Positions 7,697 to 11,677 of a stretch of DNA of 11,677 bases are shown one piece after another. The notes under the pieces were generated by a model, which was given only the letters and a program-made list of their open reading frames with translations, was not told the DNA's origin and did no database searches. Within the stretch, counting starts at the first letter, position 1. The number at the start of each line of letters is the position of its first letter. Source of the DNA: Chloroflexota bacterium. Lineage in GTDB: Bacteria; Chloroflexota; Anaerolineae; 4572-78. The translations under genes were made by a program, and so were the position numbers. The stretch is from positions 1 through 11,677 of the forward strand of contig JAJRSQ010000151.1 in assembly GCA_024278725.1 (NCBI GenBank), written 5' to 3'.

Positions 7697-8575
7697 TTAA
7701 CCGGCGGATGCTCGTTCTGCGGCTTGGGTGAGCGCGCGTTGCGCCAGCGTTTTTGCCAGATGACGACGGTAGTCGACGGATGCATGGATGTCGGCATTGG
7801 GGGCGATGTCGTCTGCGGCGGCGATGGCGGCGGCATGGGCGATGGTTTCTGCGGTGGGGGGATGCCCTTTCAGCGCGGCGATGGCATTGTGAGCCAGCAC
7901 GGCGCGGTCGCCGACGCTCAGAAACGAGAGTCGCACATCGGCGCAGTTTCCGGCATCATCCAGCGTGATACCGGCGGCGACGCCCACCAGCGCGTAATCG
8001 CCGTGCCGGCGCGCCACTTCGGTGAATGCCCAAGCACTGCGCGCGGGCAGGGGGGGGAGTTCGATTTCCAGCAGCAGTTCATCCGGTTCCAGCAGGGTGG
8101 TGAATAGCCCGACGAAAAAATCTTCGGCGGCGATCCATCGTTCCTGCGTTCCGCGCCGCAATTTGAAGCGCGCTCCCAGCGCCACGCAGACCGCCGGAAG
8201 CTCGGCGGCGGGGTCGGCATGGGCGATGGCACCGCCCATTGTGCCCCGGGTACGAATTTGCGGGTGGGCGATGTGGGGCAGGGCTTCGGCAACCAACGGC
8301 GCGCGTTCGGCGATGAGCGGGCTGCGCTCGGCGGTTTGGTAGCGGGTCATCGCGCCGATGCGCACCCCACCGGCGGGGGTCGGTTCGATGTAGCGCAGGG
8401 CGGGGATGTTATTCATGTCGATTAAAATCGCCGGTTGCGCCAGCCGAAAATTCATTGTGGGAATCAAACTTTGTCCTCCGGCGAGAATTTTCGCATCGTA
8501 ACCGTGGGTTGCCAGCAATTCCAGCGCTTGCTCAACGGTGGCAGGCGCGTGATATTCAAATGGGGCTGGTTTCAT
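7697..8575 (-). CDS. FAD-binding medium subunit of the molybdenum hydroxylase
   Basis: This 292-residue flavoprotein subunit (CoxM/XdhB-like) takes electrons from the 2Fe-2S subunit to its FAD and on to an external acceptor. The N-terminal FAD-binding domain starts KPAPFEYHAPATVEQALELL. Both flavin motifs are seen: AGGQSLIP (32-39) and TMGGAIAHADPAAELP (112-127). The C-terminal CO-dehydrogenase flavoprotein domain (about 180-285) follows. Length is normal. The frame is open 11 codons further upstream to 8608, but those codons fall in the inverted-repeat region. The ATG at 8575 has GGAGG seven bases upstream and starts the family's usual N-terminus, so it is preferred. It is first of the FAD, 2Fe-2S, Mo gene order common to CO-dehydrogenase-type clusters, 68 bases after the cyclase gene. 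Base composition is richer in GC than in the transporter genes. Confidence 0.95.
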   Translation of the reverse strand: MKPAPFEYHAPATVEQALELLATHGYDAKILAGGQSLIPTMNFRLAQPAILIDMNNIPALRYIEPTPAGGVRIGAMTRYQTAERSPLIAERAPLVAEALPHIAHPQIRTRGTMGGAIAHADPAAELPAVCVALGARFKLRRGTQERWIAAEDFFVGLFTTLLEPDELLLEIELPPLPARSAWAFTEVARRHGDYALVGVAAGITLDDAGNCADVRLSFLSVGDRAVLAHNAIAALKGHPPTAETIAHAAAIAAADDIAPNADIHASVDYRRHLAKTLAQRALTQAAERASAG

Positions 8576-8582
8576 ATAAACG

Positions 8583-8587
8583 CCTCC
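8583..8587 (-). promoter_or_regulatory. Ribosome binding site deciding the FAD-subunit start
   Basis: GGAGG on the minus strand is seven bases from the ATG at 8575-8573. The alternative in-frame start at 8608 lies inside the palindrome and is rejected. Confidence 0.8.
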
Positions 8588-8597
8588 GAGAAATGCC

Positions 8598-8645
8598 GTA
8601 TTGCGCAAAACGTATTGCGTAATTACGTTTTACGCAATACGTTTT
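8598..8645. repeat. 16-bp perfect inverted repeat with repeated GTATTGCG unit; possible terminator or processing stem
   Basis: AAAACGTATTGCGTAA (8607-8622) and TTACGCAATACGTTTT (8630-8645) are perfect reverse complements around a 7-base loop. The unit GTATTGCG occurs at 8598-8605 and 8612-8619, and inverted at 8633-8640. The right arm includes two bases of the cyclase stop codon (8644-8646), so the stem begins as translation of the cyclase ends. In minus-strand RNA the stem ends with UUUU before GCGC. That gives partial resemblance to an intrinsic terminator, although the U residues belong to the stem. It fills most of the 68-base gap before the FAD-subunit gene and may reduce read-through or be a dispersed repeat; both are inference. 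Confidence 0.75.
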
Positions 8646-10320
8646 ACAAACCACTTTCTTTAAATGCAATGAACCGTCCCCACAGCGAAGCGAGTTCCAT
8701 GCCTTTGGGGATGAAGGCGGCGATGTAGTAGCGTCCGCTTTCCGCGCGGGCGATGTCCGTGCCGAGGTTTTCGGCGTGAACAATGCCTTTGGGGAACAGG
8801 TTCAAGTGCATATCCTGATAATATTTGTCGAGCGGGTACATTTCGTCCCAATCTTTGCCGAAAGTTTCCACCAATTTGCGGTTGGCTTCCTCAAATGTTT
8901 TGGGATGCCACAGGCGTTGGATGGTGTTCATCGGATGTTCCATCGCCACGCAATCCACGCCCAGCCATTTGATTTCCATTTCAAGACACCAGTCCGCAAA
9001 GTCGGGGGAGGGTCCCGGATGTTTAATCATATACCGGAATTCGTCGGAGTCGGGACTCGTCCAGCCGTATTGATAGTAGCCGGTTTTGATGATGAGAATA
9101 TCGCCCTTTTGAACGTCCACCGCGTCCATAATCATTTGCGGGGTGTAGACGCTGGAGTTGCTGACTTTGTCGGAAATGTCGGCAATCACGCCCGGACCGA
9201 ACCAGTGTTCCAGCGGCATTTGCCCGATGGTGCGTCCGGCTGCCCAGAAATGTTTTTCGCCGTCCATATGGGTTCCCAAATGGAAGCTGGCGCGGCAGTG
9301 CGCGTTGTTGCGCCCCATCCCGAAATATTGTCCGCCGACTCGTTTGGTGTAGGTGACGGTGAGCGGCTCGTAGTTTGCCCATTGCGGCGTTTGCACGCTG
9401 AAGGGCACGGTCAGGTCGAGCATATCGGCGGATGCCATGAACGCGAAGAAGTCTTCATCGCTCATTCCGTCCGGCGCTTGGAGCGCCACGGCGCGACACC
9501 ATGCCGATTCCACTTCCAGATACGGGATGGGTTCAATCATAATCCACGCCCGTTGATTGCTCAACTCGTCAATTTGTCCGCCCAGCGCCTCCGCCAGCAG
9601 CAGATGCGCTTTCGGCATGTCAATGTGGGTCAATTTGTGATATTCTTCCGGCGGGAACATTTCATCCCAGCTTTTGCCGTGCGTTTCTTTCAATTTGGCT
9701 TCTGCTTTGGCGAATTCTCCGGCGTGCATATAGCGAATCGGGGTGTTCATGGGGTGTTCCGCCGAGCCGCAATCGGTGCCGACGATTTTCAGTTCCATGT
9801 CCATTGCCCATTGGAAAAATTCCGGCGACGGACCGGGATGGCGCACATAATAGCCGAATTCTTTGTTTTCCACGCCGCCTTGCGCATCGGGATTGTGGAC
9901 ATCGGGCTGGTCCCAGCCATATTTGTGATAGCCGGTGTTGATGATGAGGATGTCGCCTTTTTTCACCTCGGCGCGTTCCAGTATCATTTCGGGGGTGTAG
10001 AGGCTGTAATCGGATACGGCGTCAGAGATGTCCACAATCACGCCGGGACCGCTCAATGCTTCCAGCGGAATATCAGCGATGGCGCGCGCGCCGCTGTGGA
10101 AAGCTCGCTCGCCGACGAGGTGGGTGCTGGTGTTGTTGCTCCATTCGATGAGCTGCCCGTTCGCGCCCTGACCGCCGCCGTATGCGCCGGTGAGGCGTTT
10201 GAAAAAGTGAACCTGTAACGATTTTTCGCCGGGCACCGGCGGGGTGAAGATGCTCAAGCCCTGCGTCAGGTCGAACATTTTTGCAGATGAGAGAGTTTTG
10301 ATAAATTCTTCGCGGTTCAT
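8644..10320 (-). CDS. Tandem cyclase-family (kynurenine formamidase-like) hydrolase, N-terminal domain degenerate
   Basis: This 558-residue protein has two homologous cyclase-family domains (Pfam 'Cyclase' fold), about 1-280 and 286-558. Paired segments show the duplication: GPGVIVDISD (91-100) and GPGVIADISD (375-384); HPGPSPEF (161-168) and HPGPSPDF (434-441); AEHPMNT (187-193) and MEHPMNT (460-466). The family metal motif HxGTHxDxxxH is intact in domain 2: H347, T350, H351, D353, H357. In domain 1 the matching residues are N63, H67, V69 and A73, so three of four ligands are lost. Single-domain relatives hydrolyse amides or lactams (kynurenine formamidase, isatin hydrolase) and are usually 210-280 residues. 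Domain 2 is therefore predicted active and domain 1 structural or substrate-binding. The ATG at 10320 has AAAGGAG seven bases upstream, within a hairpin. The gene is 68 bases before the hydroxylase genes, suggesting hydrolysis of their product. The exact substrate is unknown. Confidence 0.9.
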   Translation of the reverse strand: MNREEFIKTLSSAKMFDLTQGLSIFTPPVPGEKSLQVHFFKRLTGAYGGGQGANGQLIEWSNNTSTHLVGERAFHSGARAIADIPLEALSGPGVIVDISDAVSDYSLYTPEMILERAEVKKGDILIINTGYHKYGWDQPDVHNPDAQGGVENKEFGYYVRHPGPSPEFFQWAMDMELKIVGTDCGSAEHPMNTPIRYMHAGEFAKAEAKLKETHGKSWDEMFPPEEYHKLTHIDMPKAHLLLAEALGGQIDELSNQRAWIMIEPIPYLEVESAWCRAVALQAPDGMSDEDFFAFMASADMLDLTVPFSVQTPQWANYEPLTVTYTKRVGGQYFGMGRNNAHCRASFHLGTHMDGEKHFWAAGRTIGQMPLEHWFGPGVIADISDKVSNSSVYTPQMIMDAVDVQKGDILIIKTGYYQYGWTSPDSDEFRYMIKHPGPSPDFADWCLEMEIKWLGVDCVAMEHPMNTIQRLWHPKTFEEANRKLVETFGKDWDEMYPLDKYYQDMHLNLFPKGIVHAENLGTDIARAESGRYYIAAFIPKGMELASLWGRFIAFKESGL

Positions 10321-10324
10321 ATTA

Positions 10325-10341
10325 ATTCTCCTTTGGAGAAT
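10325..10341 (-). promoter_or_regulatory. Hairpin covering the cyclase ribosome binding site
   Basis: In minus-strand RNA, ATTCTCC (10341-10335), loop AAA and GGAGAAT (10331-10325) form a perfect 7-bp hairpin. Its loop and 3' arm contain the Shine-Dalgarno AAAGGAG of the cyclase gene, whose ATG is at 10320-10318. The small hairpin would mask the ribosome site unless opened, for example by an upstream ribosome. The geometry is visible; regulation is inference. Confidence 0.5.
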
Positions 10342-10353
10342 TGGTTATTGGAG
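10340..10353 (+). repeat. Left inverted repeat of the cassette
   Basis: ATTGGTTATTGGAG, 14 bases, exactly inverted at 10782-10795. It lies one base beyond the stop codon of the four-helix-bundle ORF. Confidence 0.85.
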
Positions 10354-10354
10354 C

Positions 10355-10798
10355 TTAGAGATTGGTAAAATATTCCGCCGCTTCTTCGTTGATTGAATGA
10401 CCGTTTTTTTGCGGTGATTTTATGGAATTGATGAACGCATTGAGTTGCCGTGCCAAACTGTTTAATTGTTCGGTGTATTTTTCCACGGTGACAGCAGACA
10501 TCAATTGCCGTTTTGCCGCACGGTTGAGCCAGTATTTTGTTTCAAACAAACTGCCACGTGCATAATATAGAAATTGACGTTTTTCGCCGTAATGAAATCG
10601 CCCAAATGCTTCAGCGATGTTTGCGCCGATGGAATCAACTGCGCGGGTCAATTGTGCGCCGACAACTTTTTTGGCAAATGGTTCCCACTGCGTCACATGT
10701 TTCCAAATTTCATCGGAAAGAATTTCTGCCGTTTGCAGTATTCTCAAGTCCTCCAGAGAAACCAACGTTGATGCCCCCAATCTCCAATAACCAATCAA
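10355..10798 (-). CDS. Four-helix-bundle protein (23S rRNA intervening-sequence/S23 family)
   Basis: This 147-residue (at most) small helical protein belongs to the four-helix-bundle family first known from ORFs in 23S rRNA intervening sequences and structurally related to Avd of diversity-generating retroelements. Family signatures are LEDLRILQTAEIL near residue 15, QLTRAVDSIGANIAEAFGR (49-67), and E72 with ARGSLFETKYWLNRA (80-94). Most of the protein is amphipathic helix with many basic residues; the role of these proteins is not established. There is no ATG. The longest reading uses TTG at 10798 without a ribosome site and encodes MIGYWRLG from the flanking repeat. The family fold starts at about residue 14, so TTG at 10765, eight bases after a GGGGG tract, is a reasonable alternative. 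It sits 11 bases after the DUF1116 gene and 34 bases before the cyclase gene, but has no evident functional link to either. Confidence 0.75.
   Translation of the reverse strand: MIGYWRLGASTLVSLEDLRILQTAEILSDEIWKHVTQWEPFAKKVVGAQLTRAVDSIGANIAEAFGRFHYGEKRQFLYYARGSLFETKYWLNRAAKRQLMSAVTVEKYTEQLNSLARQLNAFINSIKSPQKNGHSINEEAAEYFTNL
10782..10795 (-). repeat. Right inverted repeat of the cassette
   Basis: CTCCAATAACCAAT, the exact reverse complement of 10340-10353. It falls inside the first codons of the longest reading of the four-helix-bundle ORF, which argues that those codons are repeat sequence rather than protein. Confidence 0.85.
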
Positions 10799-10809
10799 CT
10801 AATCACTGG

Positions 10810-11677
10810 TTAAAGTCCGTACTTTTCAGCATAGGCGATGAGCGCCTGCTCGAACATTGCCATCGGCGGGCGAACCAACCCCGCGCCGACCTGCCCCACG
10901 CCCGCGTTTTTGTGGGCGATGCCGGTGTTGACGCGCGGGGTGATGCCTTTTTCCACCACTTTGCGGATGTCAATGCCGGTGGGTGTGCCCCGGAAATCGA
11001 GGACGGGCATGTTGAAGAATTTGTGTTCGGTGTGGGTGATTTCATACATTTCCATGGTGGCGTTGATGGCGTCTTTCGGCGTGCCGCTGACGAAGGTTAC
11101 AATGGCGGGGGCGGTTGCCATGGCAAAGCCGCCGATGCCCGCTGTTTCGGTGATGGTGCTGTCGCCGATGTCGCCGCTGGCGTCGTCGGCGGTGAAGCCG
11201 GGGAAGTACAACCCTTGCGGGGTGGCAACGGGAGCGGTGAACCATTGCATTTCGCCGCGCAACCCGCCGATGCCGCTCACCCGGATGCCGAAATCGGTGC
11301 CGTTGCGCGCCATGGTGGTCACGACGGTGCTTCCTTCCACCCCGTGCCCGGCATCTGCCATCGCTTTACATGCCGCCATCACCGGGTTGAGGACTGCCAG
11401 CGCGTTGTCGCCCAACGCTTTTAAAATGTCGGATGCGATTTCGGCGTTGGGGGCGGCTTTCGCCACGTAGGGCGCGAGCGATTTCAGGAACAGAATCGAA
11501 CCGGCTTTGTTGCGGTTGTGCCCTTCGTCGCCCATGTGCAGCGCTTCCGAAAGGAGGGCGCGGATGTCGATGCCGCCGCTGGCTTCCACGGCATCCGCCA
11601 GCACGGGACCCATCACTTTATCGAGCCAGCGCAGGCGTTCCAGCACTTCTTCGCTGTATGCGCCATAGCGCAACACT
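10810..11677 (-). CDS. DUF1116 family protein (YlbE/YahG type, FdrA-associated), C-terminal part
   Basis: The last 288 residues of a DUF1116 protein are in the window. Family members are about 410-470 residues, so the N-terminal third lies beyond position 11677. The first in-frame GTG (11676) is an internal codon, not a start. Recognisable segments are LRYGAYSEEVLERLRWLDKV, the HMGDEGHNRNKAG motif (window residues 47-59), NGTDFGIRVSG, TETAGIGGFAM and the C-terminal HKNAGVGQVGAGLVRPPM. The E. coli relative YlbE is a partner of FdrA and YlbF, reported as subunits of oxamate carbamoyltransferase (AllFGH) in allantoin degradation. Related clusters often also hold a carbamate kinase. A carbamoyl-transfer role here is inference from family only. 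An FdrA-like gene would be expected just upstream, outside the window. The stop at 10812-10810 is followed closely by the four-helix-bundle ORF. Confidence 0.88.
   Translation of the reverse strand, partial: VLRYGAYSEEVLERLRWLDKVMGPVLADAVEASGGIDIRALLSEALHMGDEGHNRNKAGSILFLKSLAPYVAKAAPNAEIASDILKALGDNALAVLNPVMAACKAMADAGHGVEGSTVVTTMARNGTDFGIRVSGIGGLRGEMQWFTAPVATPQGLYFPGFTADDASGDIGDSTITETAGIGGFAMATAPAIVTFVSGTPKDAINATMEMYEITHTEHKFFNMPVLDFRGTPTGIDIRKVVEKGITPRVNTGIAHKNAGVGQVGAGLVRPPMAMFEQALIAYAEKYGL

Larger units (their letters stand above)
10340..10795. mobile_element. Putative IVS-like cassette: four-helix-bundle ORF between 14-bp inverted repeats
   Basis: ATTGGTTATTGGAG (10340-10353) recurs exactly inverted as CTCCAATAACCAAT (10782-10795). 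Further inside, GAGATTGG (10358-10365) is inverted as CCAATCTC (10777-10784). The repeats enclose almost only the four-helix-bundle ORF: its stop codon is at 10357-10355 and its longest start at 10798. The unit splits what would otherwise be adjacent DUF1116 and cyclase genes. 23S rRNA intervening sequences have the same plan, a terminal stem around an ORF of this family, but here the location is outside rRNA. No clear target-site duplication and no transposase are seen, so mobility is inferred. Confidence 0.5.

Noticed and set aside
4844..8575. True aerobic CO dehydrogenase (coxMSL)
   Set aside because: The gene order matches, but the large subunit lacks the AYxCSFR loop with the Cu-ligand Cys. 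The neutral call of form-II Mo hydroxylase is safer.
8776..10218. 480-codon plus-strand ORF
   Set aside because: It is antisense to the tandem cyclase gene, with no motif and with composition typical of an antisense shadow.

Overview
The window reads as part of one catabolic gene cluster with every real gene on the minus strand. Transcription runs from high to low coordinates. I see no rRNA, tRNA, CRISPR array or transposase. The organism is most likely a Chloroflexota bacterium (Anaerolineae/Caldilineae type). This is an inference from the lipoprotein signal with a PA/K-rich linker, strong AAAGGAG ribosome sites, moderate GC by eye, a form-II CoxL-type hydroxylase, and short dispersed palindromes with a four-helix-bundle ORF. 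No marker gene is present, so the assignment is tentative.

Layout in transcription order: (1) 11677-10810, the C-terminal part of a DUF1116 protein (YlbE/YahG family, partner of FdrA), cut by the window edge. (2) 10798-10355, a small four-helix-bundle (23S rRNA intervening-sequence type) ORF between 14-bp inverted repeats; it looks like a small insert. (3) 10320-8644, a protein with two tandem cyclase-family domains, of which only the second keeps the full metal-ligand motif. (4) 8575-4844, a complete three-subunit molybdenum hydroxylase of the xanthine dehydrogenase/CO dehydrogenase family, in the order FAD subunit, 2Fe-2S subunit, molybdopterin subunit. (5) 4695-4033, a CoxG-type SRPBCC protein with a C-terminal membrane anchor. 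(6) 3921 to beyond position 1, a BMP-family ABC importer: substrate-binding lipoprotein, double-NBD ATPase and first permease, the last cut by the window edge.

A working model, which is inference: the BMP importer brings in a nucleoside-like or N-heterocyclic compound. The Mo hydroxylase oxidises a ring carbon next to nitrogen to give a lactam. The cyclase-family hydrolase opens the lactam. The DUF1116/FdrA-type system then handles a carbamoyl or ureide product, as in the E. coli oxamate-forming branch of allantoin degradation. The large subunit lacks the AYxCSFR loop of true aerobic CO dehydrogenase, so CO oxidation is not the expected activity.

Between the genes lie several structured elements: a long stem between the binding-protein and ATPase genes (2523-2579), a cloverleaf-like palindrome (4750-4830), a 16-bp perfect inverted repeat at the end of the cyclase gene (8607-8645), and a hairpin that covers the cyclase ribosome site (10325-10341). 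No gap between genes exceeds about 200 bases.
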